From positions 372,001 through 436,000 of the forward strand of contig NZ_CP033459.1 in assembly GCF_003265305.2 (NCBI RefSeq): a DNA stretch of 64,000 bases, in the 5' to 3' direction. Within the stretch, counting starts at the first letter, position 1, and the number at the start of each line of letters is the position of its first letter. Position numbers and translations under genes: made by a program. The notes beneath the pieces were generated by a model. It worked only from the letters and a program-made list of their open reading frames with translations, was not told where the DNA came from and ran no database searches. Origin of the DNA: Pseudoprevotella muciniphila. Its GTDB lineage: Bacteria; Bacteroidota; Bacteroidia; Bacteroidales; Bacteroidaceae. Positions 39,357 through 49,336 of this stretch are shown piece after piece.

Positions 39357-41987
39357 TTATCTTAATGCAGCAAGCGTTTCCTTGAGTGCTGCTATTTTAG
39401 TCTTTGCATCGCTCTGCTTTTTCCTCTCCAATGCGACGACAGATTCCGGTGCATTCTGCACAAAGCGTTCATTTGCGAGTTTCTTTTCTACACCTGCGAG
39501 AAAACCTTCAAGGTGCTTCAACTCTGCTTCTGCTTTTGCAATTTCTGCCTCTTTATCTATAAGATTGCCGAGTTGTACGGCATATTCGGAAGTACCTATG
39601 AGGAAAGCAGAAGTTCCTTCACTCTTTGCATTCACGACAGAGATGTTTTCAACATTCGCCATTTTTTTGACCAAATCGTCATATTTTGCGAAAGTATTGT
39701 TTCCTACTACTTCGATGTTGAGTTTTTGCTTTTGAGCGATGTTCCTTTGATTTCTCACAGCCCTTACACTGCTGATTATGTTCTTTACTTGCTCCATTTC
39801 TGAGAGCATTTGATTATCCTTCTCTTCGGGCTTTCCGATATTTTGCGGACTGACCATAATGCTTTCGCCATCTTCTCTGTCATAGAGATGCTGCCAAAGT
39901 TCTTCAGTGATGAAGGGCATGAATGGGTGCAACAGATGCAGCAGATTATCGAAGATATTTAGTGTTGCTATATATGTTTCATTGTCAACAGGTTGTCCAT
40001 ACGCAGGTTTTACCATTTCAAGATACCAACTTGAGAATTCGTCCCAGAAGAGGCGATAGACGAGCATTAGCGCTTCGCTTATGCGATACTTTGAATAAAG
40101 GTCGTCCAGTTCTTCTGCGCTTTTCCTTATTTTGGCACTCATCCATTCCACTGCTTTTCTTGCTGTTTCAGGTTGCTGAACATCAGCAGTCTGCCATCCT
40201 TTCACGAGTCGGAAAGCATTCCATATTTTGTTACAGAAATTTCGTCCCTGCTCACAGAGTGTTTCATCGAAGAGAATATCATTTCCCGCCGGTGCACAGA
40301 GCATCATGCCTACACGCACACCATCTGCCCCGAACTTGTCAATCAGTTCGAGGGGGTCGGGACTGTTGCCAAGTTGCTTCGACATTTTCCGTCCCAACTT
40401 GTCGCGGACGATACCCGTAAAATACACATTATTGAAAGGCATCTTTCCTGTATATTCGTATCCTGCCATGATCATACGTGCTACCCAGAAGAAAATAATG
40501 TCTGGACCTGTTACGAGGTCGCTGGTGGGATAATAATAATTTATCTCTTCGTTGTTTGGATTTGAAATGCCATTGAAGAGTGATATTGGCCACAGCCATG
40601 AACTGAACCATGTATCGAGTGCATCTTCGTCTTGTCTCAGGTCTTCTGCTTTGAGATTTACGTTACCCGTTTTCTTTTGAGCAAGTTTCAGGGCTTCCTC
40701 GATTGTTTCTGCAACTACATAACCACCTTCAGGCAGATAGTATGCAGGTATTCGGTGTCCCCACCAGAGTTGCCGGCTGATGCACCAGTCCTTGATGTTT
40801 TCCAGCCAATGACGATAGGTGTTCTTGTATTTTGCAGGATGGAATTTTATTTCATCGTTCATAACCGGTGGCAGCGCGAGGTCGGCAAAATGCTTCATCT
40901 TAAGGAACCATTGCATTGACAATTTCGGCTCAATAGGCACGTTTGTACGTTCGCTGAACCCTACGTTATTGGTATAGTCTTCAATCTTTTCCAACAGTCC
41001 TGCATCAGCGAGATCCTTTTCTATTTGCTTTCTGACCTCGAAGCGATCCATTCCTACATAAAGTCCAGCAGATTCGGAAAGCGTTCCGTTATCGTTGAAT
41101 ATATCAATGCTTTGCAGATTGTGCTTTTCGCCAAGCATATAGTCGTTGACATCGTGTGCAGGTGTTACCTTCAGACAGCCTGTACCAAATTCCACGTCTA
41201 CGTAGTCGTCCTCTATGACAGGTATGCTTCGTCCCACCAGTGGTACGATAACGCGCTTGCCTTTCAGCCATGTATTCTTTTCGTCGTTTGGATTGATACA
41301 CATTGCCGTATCTCCCATAATGGTTTCAGGACGTGTAGTGGCAACAATGGCATAACGCCCATCCGGGTCGCCTTCTACCATATATTTTAAGTAGTACAAC
41401 TTGCTGTGTTCCTCTTTGTAAACCACTTCTTCGTCGCTTAGAGCCGTCTGGGCCTTGGGGTCCCAGTTTACCATACGAACACCACGATAGATGAGACCTT
41501 TGTTATATAAATCAACAAAAACTTTAATAACGCTTTTTGAGCGCTCGTCGTCCATCGTAAATGCCGTTCTGTCCCAATCGCAACTTGCTCCTACCCTTCT
41601 CAGTTGTTTGAGGATAATGCCTCCGTGTTCTTCTGTCCATGCCCATGCATGCTTCAGGAACTCTTCTCGCGTGAGTTCAGTTTTCTTAATACCCTGCTCT
41701 GCTAACCTGTTGACCACTTTTGCTTCTGTTGCTATAGATGCATGGTCTGTTCCCGGTACCCAACATGCGTTTTTGCCTTCCATGCGCGCGCGTCGTACCA
41801 GAATGTCTTGTATGGTTTCATTGAGCATGTGCCCCATGTGGAGGATACCCGTCACATTTGGTGGAGGAATGACTATAGTATATGGTTTTCTACCATCGGG
41901 TTTAGATGCAAACAATTTGTTTTCTTCCCAGTAGGCATACCATTTCTTCTCTACTTCTTCCGGACTATACTTTGTTGCTAATTCCAT
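39357..41987 (-). CDS. valS: Valyl-tRNA synthetase
   Basis: An 876-residue class Ia synthetase. Signatures: [14 protein letters not shown] (HIGH-type motif, near residue 47), the editing-domain block [13 protein letters not shown] (near 217), [22 protein letters not shown], and [12 protein letters not shown] (KMSKS). The C-terminal coiled-coil arm ([19 protein letters not shown]) is complete. It charges tRNA-Val in the cytoplasm. GH84 follows after 20 bases in the same direction. Confidence 0.97.
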   Translation of the reverse strand: MELATKYSPEEVEKKWYAYWEENKLFASKPDGRKPYTIVIPPPNVTGILHMGHMLNETIQDILVRRARMEGKNACWVPGTDHASIATEAKVVNRLAEQGIKKTELTREEFLKHAWAWTEEHGGIILKQLRRVGASCDWDRTAFTMDDERSKSVIKVFVDLYNKGLIYRGVRMVNWDPKAQTALSDEEVVYKEEHSKLYYLKYMVEGDPDGRYAIVATTRPETIMGDTAMCINPNDEKNTWLKGKRVIVPLVGRSIPVIEDDYVDVEFGTGCLKVTPAHDVNDYMLGEKHNLQSIDIFNDNGTLSESAGLYVGMDRFEVRKQIEKDLADAGLLEKIEDYTNNVGFSERTNVPIEPKLSMQWFLKMKHFADLALPPVMNDEIKFHPAKYKNTYRHWLENIKDWCISRQLWWGHRIPAYYLPEGGYVVAETIEEALKLAQKKTGNVNLKAEDLRQDEDALDTWFSSWLWPISLFNGISNPNNEEINYYYPTSDLVTGPDIIFFWVARMIMAGYEYTGKMPFNNVYFTGIVRDKLGRKMSKQLGNSPDPLELIDKFGADGVRVGMMLCAPAGNDILFDETLCEQGRNFCNKIWNAFRLVKGWQTADVQQPETARKAVEWMSAKIRKSAEELDDLYSKYRISEALMLVYRLFWDEFSSWYLEMVKPAYGQPVDNETYIATLNIFDNLLHLLHPFMPFITEELWQHLYDREDGESIMVSPQNIGKPEEKDNQMLSEMEQVKNIISSVRAVRNQRNIAQKQKLNIEVVGNNTFAKYDDLVKKMANVENISVVNAKSEGTSAFLIGTSEYAVQLGNLIDKEAEIAKAEAELKHLEGFLAGVEKKLANERFVQNAPESVVALERKKQSDAKTKIAALKETLAALR

Positions 41988-42016
41988 GATTTTGTGTTTG
42001 ATTTTTGAAATTTTCG

Positions 42017-42024
42017 CAAATTTA
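42017..42024 (-). promoter_or_regulatory. -7 box for valS
   Basis: On the minus strand TAAATTTG is an exact TAnnTTTG match 29 bases before the valS ATG. The -33 element is not convincing. Confidence 0.45.
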
Positions 42025-42174
42025 CGAAAAACAGCCCAAACTACTTATTGAAATAATGATATTTTTTAATGGTTGACACAAATATTAAAATTGATTAAAT
42101 TTCATAAAAAAAGTTATGTCAGTCTTAAAATAAGATGTTACTTTGCAGAATAAAATAAATTCAACATATTTACC

Positions 42175-44859
42175 ATGAAAAAAATCTGCGTTATTGTAAT
42201 ATTGCTTGTCTGTAGTGTCAATTTGTCTTCACAGATTCCTAACAATTACTACTCATCCGCCAACAACAAAAGCGGCTCAACACTAAAGACAGCACTTAGC
42301 AGTTGTATTGTCAATCATACAGAGTTGAGTTATATTTCTTTGTGGACAGCATTTCTCACAACAGATGTTCACAATGACATAATATGGGACATGTACTCTG
42401 ATTCTTCAGCATACAAGCCTGGAGGTTCCAAACAAGGTGCTTCTTATTCAGGCGAACTTGACTCATACAATCGCGAACATTCATTTCCCAAGAGTTGGTT
42501 CAACGATGCCACTCCTATGTACACAGATTTGCATCACATAGTCCCTACCGATGGTTATATCAATGGACGACGCAGCAATTACCCTTATGGGGAAACGAGT
42601 AATCCTACATATAAAAGTTTGAAAGGTTTCAGTAAATTAGGACCATGCAACAAGGATATAGGATACTCCGGGACCGTTTTTGAACCCAACGATATATATA
42701 AAGGCGACTTTGCTCGTATTTATTTCTATATGTTGACCTGCTACGAGAATCAGATAAGCAATTGGTCATCTCCTATGCTCGGCGGCAACAAGTATCCTGG
42801 CTTCAGCACATGGGCATTGAATATGTTGCTGCGATGGGCAAAAGAGGATCCCGTTAGCCAGAAAGAAATCGACCGCAATAATGCAGTTTATAAAATACAA
42901 GGGAATCGTAATCCGTACGTTGATTATGAGGGACTTGAGCAATACGTTTGGGGAGATCTGAAGAATGTTTCAGTAGATTTGAATAACTACACATCTCCTT
43001 ATGGCGACATTCCAGGCTCCACTTTGTCTTCTCCTGTATTTTCTGTGTCTTCTGGCCAGGTAGATTCTGCAACAAATGTGATACTAACAGGTCCTAATGG
43101 AGCTACTATATATTACAGTTTTGACAATGGAGAAACATGGTCCAGTGGAACTCCACCTATTACTTTTGTTATTACTGAATCTACAACCATTCTTGCTTAT
43201 GCCACGGATGGCACCGCAAAAAGTTCTACGACAAGTGTTAGTTACACCGTTGGTAACAATTCAAATATATCATCTTCTCTATATGAAAAAGTTATTTCCA
43301 ACGATCAATTAGTATCTGGAAAGAAATATATTATTTCCGTTCCAACTCGCACGGTATGCATGGCAGAGCGAGAAAACAATGACTTCAAAACTGTTACCAC
43401 ATCATTTGATGGGCAATATATAGATGTTAGTCAGATGGGTGGTGTATGTACGCTTAAATTAGAAGAGACAAGTAACGGTTGGGCATTGAAGAGCACATCG
43501 ACAGGGCAATATCTAGCCTGGGAGAGCGGCAACTCACTAACTACCAACAGTACTTCATCGTCAAAGAACGCATGCTGGAACATTTCGGCTAATTTTGAAT
43601 CTACTGCCATAACAAATGCTGCCAACAGCCAACGTAAATTGCAATACAATGCAGCAAACAACGTTCAATGCTTCCGTTGCTACACAAGTTCTCAGACAGC
43701 CATACAACTTTATGTACAAGTCAATTCAGACAATGATAATCCTGTTTCTGACACTATCGTTGCCGCTCCCACCCTTTCATATCCATCAGAAAAACCGACA
43801 CCTAATTCAGAATTTACGTTAAGTTGTGCCACTGAAGGCGCTACAATCTATTATTCATTTAACGGAAGAGAATATGTCAGCGGCAATAGCCCATGTTCGT
43901 TCACTATTGACAATATCGGTTCATATAACATAAAAGCCTATTCAGTACTTAACTCACACAAGAGTGATGTTTGTGACTGGGATATTGACATCTATCCAAG
44001 TGCTCCAAGTTTTTCACTTGCAGGAGGAACATATCCTACAGGCATGACTATAAGCATTACTGCAAGTGAAGAAGTAAACATTTACTACACACTTGACGGT
44101 ACAACTCCAAGCGAAGATAGTTTCGGCTATACTGATGCTATCGTATTGCAACCTGGTACTACTACAATTACAGCAATTGCAGAAAGAGATGGTTTTGAGA
44201 GTGACGAGGTTACTGCAACATACATCATTACAGATGAAGATGATATAACAAGTGATGTTTTATACAAGAAGATAACAAGCAAGGATGAATTAGTTTCTGG
44301 TAGCAAATACCTCATAGTTTATGAAACTGACAACATAACGATGGGAGACATTGCCGGCACGGGCACAAATACCTATTTCAATTCTTGCGTTGCGAATATA
44401 TCAGGCAACATTATCGAAGAAGTAAATACTGATGCCACAATCGTTACACTTGCAGGCAAAATGGACGAATGGATATTAATTATTTCTAATGGCTACATGG
44501 CATGCCAGAGAGACGCGAACTACATACAGGTTCAAAACGAAATTGACAACTCTGCACAATGGACAATAACATTTGATGAGTCAGGCAATGCTCTTATCAA
44601 GAGCAATTATAGCGGACAAAATGACCGTTGGATACAATACAACTCTGCATCGAATTCTCTTCGATTCAGCACATACAAAGGTACACAGAAGGATATCCAA
44701 TTATACAAGGAAATAAAGACAGAACCAACAGGTATTGCAAATAATGCAATAATAAGCGCTAAAACAAATCACATCTACTTTGACCTGCAAGGAAGACGAG
44801 TTTACAAACCCACAAAGGGCTTTTACATTGTTAATGGTAAAAAAGTATTTATAAAATAA
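42175..44859 (+). CDS. Secreted endonuclease I with repeated C-terminal domains
   Basis: 894 residues. A signal peptide (MKKICVIVILLVCSVNLSSQ) leads into an endonuclease I domain (about 25-265) of the His-Me finger type: active-site block DLHHIVPTDGYINGRRSN, and YPYGE after it. Downstream are chitobiase/HEX C-terminal-type beta modules (NIYYTLDGTTPS is the signature) and two lectin-like repeats starting ELVSGSKYLIV. The last 30 residues (IYFDLQGRRVYKPTKGFYIV) form the C-terminal tail common on Prevotella secreted proteins, probably for export or surface attachment. It should cut extracellular DNA or RNA. A paralogue lies next to it. Confidence 0.88.
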   Translation: MKKICVIVILLVCSVNLSSQIPNNYYSSANNKSGSTLKTALSSCIVNHTELSYISLWTAFLTTDVHNDIIWDMYSDSSAYKPGGSKQGASYSGELDSYNREHSFPKSWFNDATPMYTDLHHIVPTDGYINGRRSNYPYGETSNPTYKSLKGFSKLGPCNKDIGYSGTVFEPNDIYKGDFARIYFYMLTCYENQISNWSSPMLGGNKYPGFSTWALNMLLRWAKEDPVSQKEIDRNNAVYKIQGNRNPYVDYEGLEQYVWGDLKNVSVDLNNYTSPYGDIPGSTLSSPVFSVSSGQVDSATNVILTGPNGATIYYSFDNGETWSSGTPPITFVITESTTILAYATDGTAKSSTTSVSYTVGNNSNISSSLYEKVISNDQLVSGKKYIISVPTRTVCMAERENNDFKTVTTSFDGQYIDVSQMGGVCTLKLEETSNGWALKSTSTGQYLAWESGNSLTTNSTSSSKNACWNISANFESTAITNAANSQRKLQYNAANNVQCFRCYTSSQTAIQLYVQVNSDNDNPVSDTIVAAPTLSYPSEKPTPNSEFTLSCATEGATIYYSFNGREYVSGNSPCSFTIDNIGSYNIKAYSVLNSHKSDVCDWDIDIYPSAPSFSLAGGTYPTGMTISITASEEVNIYYTLDGTTPSEDSFGYTDAIVLQPGTTTITAIAERDGFESDEVTATYIITDEDDITSDVLYKKITSKDELVSGSKYLIVYETDNITMGDIAGTGTNTYFNSCVANISGNIIEEVNTDATIVTLAGKMDEWILIISNGYMACQRDANYIQVQNEIDNSAQWTITFDESGNALIKSNYSGQNDRWIQYNSASNSLRFSTYKGTQKDIQLYKEIKTEPTGIANNAIISAKTNHIYFDLQGRRVYKPTKGFYIVNGKKVFIK

Positions 44860-44864
44860 TTTAG

Positions 44865-45043
44865 AGGGGTGTTCTATGAATTAGGAATTCAAGTTTGATT
44901 AGTCTTGATGCTTTTTTAGTTCTTTTGTGCATCTTTTGACCTAAGTTCTTGGTACATAGCCCGCTATGCACCTGCGAACTTAAATCAAAACCTACATCAA
45001 AATAACTCAAAAATCATTCAAGCCTAATTTATAGAACACCCCT
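44865..45043 (+). repeat. 179-bp imperfect palindrome between the two nuclease genes
   Basis: The ends AGGGGTGTTCTATGAATTAGG (from 44865) and its inverse (ending 45043) match with one difference. Interrupted pairing continues inward to a central hairpin, CATAGC-CC-GCTATG at 44955-44968, within GTACATAGCCCGCTATGCAC. It has no ORF. It could be a small non-autonomous mobile element, a REP/BIME-like unit, or a large RNA structure at the gene end. No direct repeats flank it that I can see. Confidence 0.75.
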
Positions 45044-45067
45044 AGAAAGAACAACAATAGAAACATC

Positions 45068-48000
45068 ATGAAGAAAATCGGTTTATTAGCCTTTGTTTAT
45101 TTTATAAGCATAAGTTTGCTTGCCCAAATCCCGAGCGGCTATTATAGCGCTGCAAACGGAAAATCAGGGTCGGCATTAAAGACGGCGCTGTATAATATTA
45201 TAAACACCCACACCACGCTATCTTACAACTACCTTTGGACTGCATTTAAGACAACAGACAAGCGTAGCGATGACAAAGTCTGGGATATGTATTCCAGTGC
45301 CACAAATTATACATTCGGCACAGATCAGGCGGGAAGTTACAGCGTTGAAGGCGACAAGTATAATCGCGAGCATTCGTTCCCCAAGAGTTGGTTCAACGAA
45401 GATGCCCCCATGGTTACCGACTTGATGCACGTTGTTCCTACAGATGGTTTTGTGAATGGCAAGCGAAGCAATTTCCCTTTTGGAGAAACAGACAATCCGA
45501 CCTATTCAAGTCAAGGTGGCTTCAGCAAACTTGGCCCTGCCAACAGCGACTTGGGCTATATAGGCACAGTGTTTGAGCCCGACGACCAATACAAAGGCGA
45601 TTTTGCGCGAATTTATTTCTATATGGTAACTTGCTATGAAAATGTGGTAAGTAATTGGAGTGGTGGCATGACTTCGGGAAATAAATACCCTGCTTTAGCA
45701 ACATGGGCAAAGGACATGCTTCTTCGTTGGGCAGAAGAAGATCCTGTTAGCCAAAAAGAAATTGACCGTAACAATGCGGTATATAACTTGCAGGGCAACA
45801 GAAATCCGTTTGTTGACTACGAAGGACTTGAGAAATACGTATGGGGCGATTTGAGTTCAACTTCCGTGGATTTGAACAACTACACATCTCCGTACGGCAC
45901 ATCGAGCAACACCATAAATGCACCTTATTTCTCCATAGCATCTGGTTCTGCCGTAACTTCAGGCACGACCGTTACGATTGGTTGCCGTACCTCCGGAGCC
46001 ACTATTCATTATAGTACTGACGGCGGAACGACCTGGCAGACAAGCAATACAAGCGTTGCATTGACTATAACTGAAACTACCACCATCCAGGCTTACTCTA
46101 CGAAAGACACTTCAACCAGTTCGACTGTCAACGCCACCTATACTATAACCCAAACCGGCGGTGGAACAACAACCGGTAGCGGCACCTTATTCGAAAAAGT
46201 AACCAATGCAGACCAGTTGGTAAGCGGCAAGAATTATGTAATTTTCTGTCCATCAAAAAATATGACCATGACTTCAAGTGCAGCGGGTAGCGCTCTCGGT
46301 TATGTTGCAACTACACTTACATCAGACGGTTATATTGACGTGAGTACCATTTCAGATGTAGCAATCCTGACACTTGGTGGCAATGAAGGCAGTTGGACAC
46401 TTCTGATGAACGGAGAAAACTATTTGTCTTGGACAAGTGGTAATTCTCTAAAAACTACTGCCGGTGCAGACACAGACAATCAAAAATGGACTATTTCTAT
46501 TGGCGCAAGTACCACAACTATACTGAATAAAGCCGAAAACAGTCGAAAACTACAATACAACAGTTCTTCTGGCTCCGAACGATTCGCTTGCTACACATCT
46601 TCACAGACAGCAGTTCAACTCTATGTTCAGATAGAAAACAGTTCTTCTACTGAAATCACTACTGTAGAGGCTCCTGTTTTTACTCCTGCAGGTGGAACGA
46701 TGAGTAAGGGATCTGCCATAAGCATCGCATCGACCACTTCAGGTGCTACCATTCATTATACCATATCAGGCGGCACCGAACAGACAGGGACTACACCTGT
46801 AAGCATAACGCTGAGCAATCCAGGAGTTCATGAATACACTGCATACGCCACATACAATGATCTTACCAGTGAAGAGACTTCCGGAAGTTTTGAGGTATTA
46901 CCTACTGCCCCAGCCTTATCTGTGGCATCAGGGACCTATACGGATGCCCTGTCATTAGAAATTACCAGTTCTGAAACAGATGTAAACATTTTCTACACCA
47001 CTGACGGCACGACTCCAGACGAGACCTCTACACCTTACACTACCACAATCTCGCTTCCTTTAGGTACTACAACTGTAAGTGCCATTACAGAAATAGATGG
47101 ACTTGTTTCAGAAATGACAGAGGGGACTTACACTGTCATTCCGAGTTCTCCCGAGTTTTCTGTTGTTTCGGGAACTTATAATTCCGGAACGGTCGTTTCG
47201 TTAACAACTTTATTAACAGGAACTAACATATACTACACTACAGACGGCAGCGACCCGACTACGACATCGACACCATACACTTCTGCCATAACACTGACTT
47301 CTACAACCACTTTGAAAGCCATTGCCGAGAAGGATGGTGTTAGCAGCAACATCAGCGAGGCTACATATACGATAAGAAGCGGCAGTCTGGTCAGCACTGG
47401 TATTTATGCAAAAGTAATTTCATCTGATGACTTAGAACTTGATGCCAATTACTTGATTGTCTATGAAGGAGGGTCGAAAGCGCTTGGCGCATACTTTTCA
47501 AACAACAACAAGCCATATTTTGGTGCAGTTGATGTTACAATTAACAATGACAGCATTGACTTAAACGGAATTGGCGACATGCCAACGATTCTGACTATTG
47601 TTGGTGAGGCTGATGCCTACACATTTGCACTTCAGGATAATGAGCAAACTGTATATCTTTCATGCCCGACCGACAATAATTATCTTTCAGAAAGTTCATC
47701 TGCCACCGACACAAAATCACAATGGACCATCACGATTGGAGAAACTACAACTATTAAAAACAATAGTCTTACTTCAAGATATATCAACTACAACACATCC
47801 AGTCCGAGATTTGCTACCTACAAGGCAAGTAGCAACCAAAAGGCGGTTTGTCTTTACAAGGAAGTTCTTGAAGAAAGTGCGCCCTCAACCCTTACAGTCT
47901 TATTAGGCGATGTCAACCTTGATGGAGATGTTAATGTTGAAGATGTTACAACACTCGTTAATTACATACTGGGCAGCATGGTTGCAACATTCTCCGAACC

Positions 48001-48112
48001 TGCTGCAGACTTTGATGAGAACGACACGATCAATGTGAGCGACGTTGTAGATTTAGTCAACAGAATTCTAAACGGCAACACGAGTGAAACAAAGGAAATA
48101 ACTACCAATTAG
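45068..48112 (+). CDS. Secreted endonuclease I paralogue with dockerin-like end
   Basis: 1014 residues, paralogous to the preceding gene. It has a signal peptide, an endonuclease I domain with DLMHVVPTDGFVNGKRSN (catalytic His kept, the neighbouring His replaced by Met), then four chitobiase/HEX-type repeats (signatures IHYSTDGGTTWQ, IFYTTDGTTPDE, IYYTTDGSDPTT) and two lectin-like modules. It ends with a dockerin-like pair of calcium-loop repeats, GDVNLDGDVNVEDVTTLVNY and ADFDENDTINVSDVVDLVNR, in place of the tail seen on its neighbour. Extracellular nuclease; the difference in C terminus suggests a different surface location. Confidence 0.88.
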   Translation: MKKIGLLAFVYFISISLLAQIPSGYYSAANGKSGSALKTALYNIINTHTTLSYNYLWTAFKTTDKRSDDKVWDMYSSATNYTFGTDQAGSYSVEGDKYNREHSFPKSWFNEDAPMVTDLMHVVPTDGFVNGKRSNFPFGETDNPTYSSQGGFSKLGPANSDLGYIGTVFEPDDQYKGDFARIYFYMVTCYENVVSNWSGGMTSGNKYPALATWAKDMLLRWAEEDPVSQKEIDRNNAVYNLQGNRNPFVDYEGLEKYVWGDLSSTSVDLNNYTSPYGTSSNTINAPYFSIASGSAVTSGTTVTIGCRTSGATIHYSTDGGTTWQTSNTSVALTITETTTIQAYSTKDTSTSSTVNATYTITQTGGGTTTGSGTLFEKVTNADQLVSGKNYVIFCPSKNMTMTSSAAGSALGYVATTLTSDGYIDVSTISDVAILTLGGNEGSWTLLMNGENYLSWTSGNSLKTTAGADTDNQKWTISIGASTTTILNKAENSRKLQYNSSSGSERFACYTSSQTAVQLYVQIENSSSTEITTVEAPVFTPAGGTMSKGSAISIASTTSGATIHYTISGGTEQTGTTPVSITLSNPGVHEYTAYATYNDLTSEETSGSFEVLPTAPALSVASGTYTDALSLEITSSETDVNIFYTTDGTTPDETSTPYTTTISLPLGTTTVSAITEIDGLVSEMTEGTYTVIPSSPEFSVVSGTYNSGTVVSLTTLLTGTNIYYTTDGSDPTTTSTPYTSAITLTSTTTLKAIAEKDGVSSNISEATYTIRSGSLVSTGIYAKVISSDDLELDANYLIVYEGGSKALGAYFSNNNKPYFGAVDVTINNDSIDLNGIGDMPTILTIVGEADAYTFALQDNEQTVYLSCPTDNNYLSESSSATDTKSQWTITIGETTTIKNNSLTSRYINYNTSSPRFATYKASSNQKAVCLYKEVLEESAPSTLTVLLGDVNLDGDVNVEDVTTLVNYILGSMVATFSEPAADFDENDTINVSDVVDLVNRILNGNTSETKEITTN

Positions 48113-48145
48113 CATTGGCAATTAATTAAAGAACACTCCTATAGA

Positions 48146-48183
48146 AATGGGGAATGTCCGACCTTAACGAGGCATTCCCCATT
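48146..48183 (+). terminator. Terminator after the second nuclease gene
   Basis: An 11-bp perfect stem, AATGGGGAATG with CATTCCCCATT, and a 16-base loop, followed by TTCGC rather than a long T run. It starts 33 bases after the stop. Confidence 0.7.
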
Positions 48184-48226
48184 TTCGCAAAAAAAATGCG
48201 ACCTTTTCAGATTGCATTTTCATTTG

Positions 48227-48299
48227 AGCCGAGACGGGGACTCGAACCCCGGACCTACTCATTACGAATGAGTCGCTCTACCAACTGAGCTATTTCGGC
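48227..48299 (-). tRNA. tRNA-Thr (anticodon CGT)
   Basis: On the minus strand: acceptor GCCGAAA with TCTCGGC (one A-C mismatch at the sixth pair), D arm TAGCTCAGTTGGTAGAGC, anticodon stem ACTCA/TGAGT around TTCGTAA (anticodon CGT), T arm CGGGG-TTCGAGT-CCCCG. The discriminator is T. No CCA is encoded. Confidence 0.95.
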
Positions 48300-48320
48300 A
48301 ACTTTTGTTCAAAAGTGGTG

Positions 48321-48350
48321 CAAAGATAATTAGTTTTTGATAATTGGCAA
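48321..48350 (-). promoter_or_regulatory. Promoter for tRNA-Thr
   Basis: Reading the minus strand, TTG, then exactly 19 bases, then TATCTTTG: a full Bacteroidetes promoter, 22 bases from the tRNA 5' end. Confidence 0.7.
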
Positions 48351-48381
48351 TAAATTTAGAAGAATTTATTCCTGTTTCATT

Positions 48382-48981
48382 CTATTTAATATCTATTAGT
48401 TTGTGCATCTGCAAAGAAAGACGCCACAGAGGGTTTGACTTGCAGAAGGATACACAATCTTCAATTATTTTCTGGTTCTTCGCAGATATTCCGGTATCGC
48501 ATGGCTGAAGGAATAAGTGTTTGGGGAATGTAAAATTGCTCTCTTCAAGTGTTTTTATAAGTCTCTTTATCTGTTCGTCATTTTGGTACACTAATTTCAG
48601 TTCATCACACTTATTTTGCTGGATTTGCGCGTTTTGTGCCTGCCCTAATTTTGGTGAAAGCGTTATCCAATCCACTTTTTCTTCAACAAGACGTGTGCCA
48701 TTTGTTTCTATTGCGACAAAACGTTGCTTATCATGCAGAGCCTTTATCAGGTGGCTGTCAATAAATAAGGACGGCTCTCCTCCTGTAAGTACCACATGCA
48801 GAGCGGGATACTGGCATACAACCGATACAATCTCCTCTACAGACATTTCTTTGCCTTCTTCATGAAGCGTGTCGCAAAAAGGGCACTTCAAGTTGCATCC
48901 GGAAAACCTCACGAAGACGGCGGGGACACCACTGAAGTACCCCTCGCCTTGCAATGAATAGAAAATCTCGTTGATTTTCAA
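48382..48981 (-). CDS. queE: 7-carboxy-7-deazaguanine synthase
   Basis: A 199-residue radical-SAM enzyme converting 6-carboxytetrahydropterin to 7-carboxy-7-deazaguanine, on the path to preQ0 and queuosine in tRNA. The iron-sulfur motif is C-X3-C-X2-C in FSGCNLKCPFCDT (about residue 29 onward), followed by the TGGEPSLF strand near residue 66. It is 12 bases downstream of queD, which makes its substrate. It ends the five-gene minus-strand operon. Confidence 0.94.
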   Translation of the reverse strand: MKINEIFYSLQGEGYFSGVPAVFVRFSGCNLKCPFCDTLHEEGKEMSVEEIVSVVCQYPALHVVLTGGEPSLFIDSHLIKALHDKQRFVAIETNGTRLVEEKVDWITLSPKLGQAQNAQIQQNKCDELKLVYQNDEQIKRLIKTLEESNFTFPKHLFLQPCDTGISAKNQKIIEDCVSFCKSNPLWRLSLQMHKLIDIK

Positions 48982-48993
48982 GATTTTGAAATT

Positions 48994-49332
48994 TTAGATA
49001 TTTTCTTCTAAAGAATAGATTGCAATGTTTCCTTCTGATTCTTTGAAGGCAACTTTGTAACAATTCGGAATCTGTTCACAAATCCATCTTGCCACATTTT
49101 CAGCCGTAGGATTGAAACTGAAAATATCATTAAAGCAAACATGGTCGAGACGTTTTACGACTTGCTTTACGTGCATAAAATCGACAACCATTCCGTTCTC
49201 GTCCAGTTTTTCTGCTTTGCAATAAACAGTTACGATGGCATTATGTCCATGCATATTAGTACACTTGCTTTCGTATTGTAACGACAAGCGATGCGCGTAT
49301 GAAATTTCTATAGATTTCTCGAGGTAAAACAT
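48994..49332 (-). CDS. queD: 6-carboxytetrahydropterin synthase
   Basis: 112 residues of the QueD/PTPS family, turning dihydroneopterin triphosphate (the FolE product) into 6-carboxytetrahydropterin. Zinc ligands are His in SYAHRL and two His in MHGHN; the catalytic Cys lies just before, in KCTNMHGH. The catalytic Glu is near the C terminus (AFKESEGN). Four bases separate it from the upstream YigZ gene. Confidence 0.93.
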   Translation of the reverse strand: MFYLEKSIEISYAHRLSLQYESKCTNMHGHNAIVTVYCKAEKLDENGMVVDFMHVKQVVKRLDHVCFNDIFSFNPTAENVARWICEQIPNCYKVAFKESEGNIAIYSLEENI

Positions 49333-49336
49333 TCCT

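Noticed and set aside
42175-48112. An insertion sequence or composite transposon carrying the nuclease genes
   Set aside because: No transposase or long direct repeats flank the pair; only the central palindrome is repeat-like.
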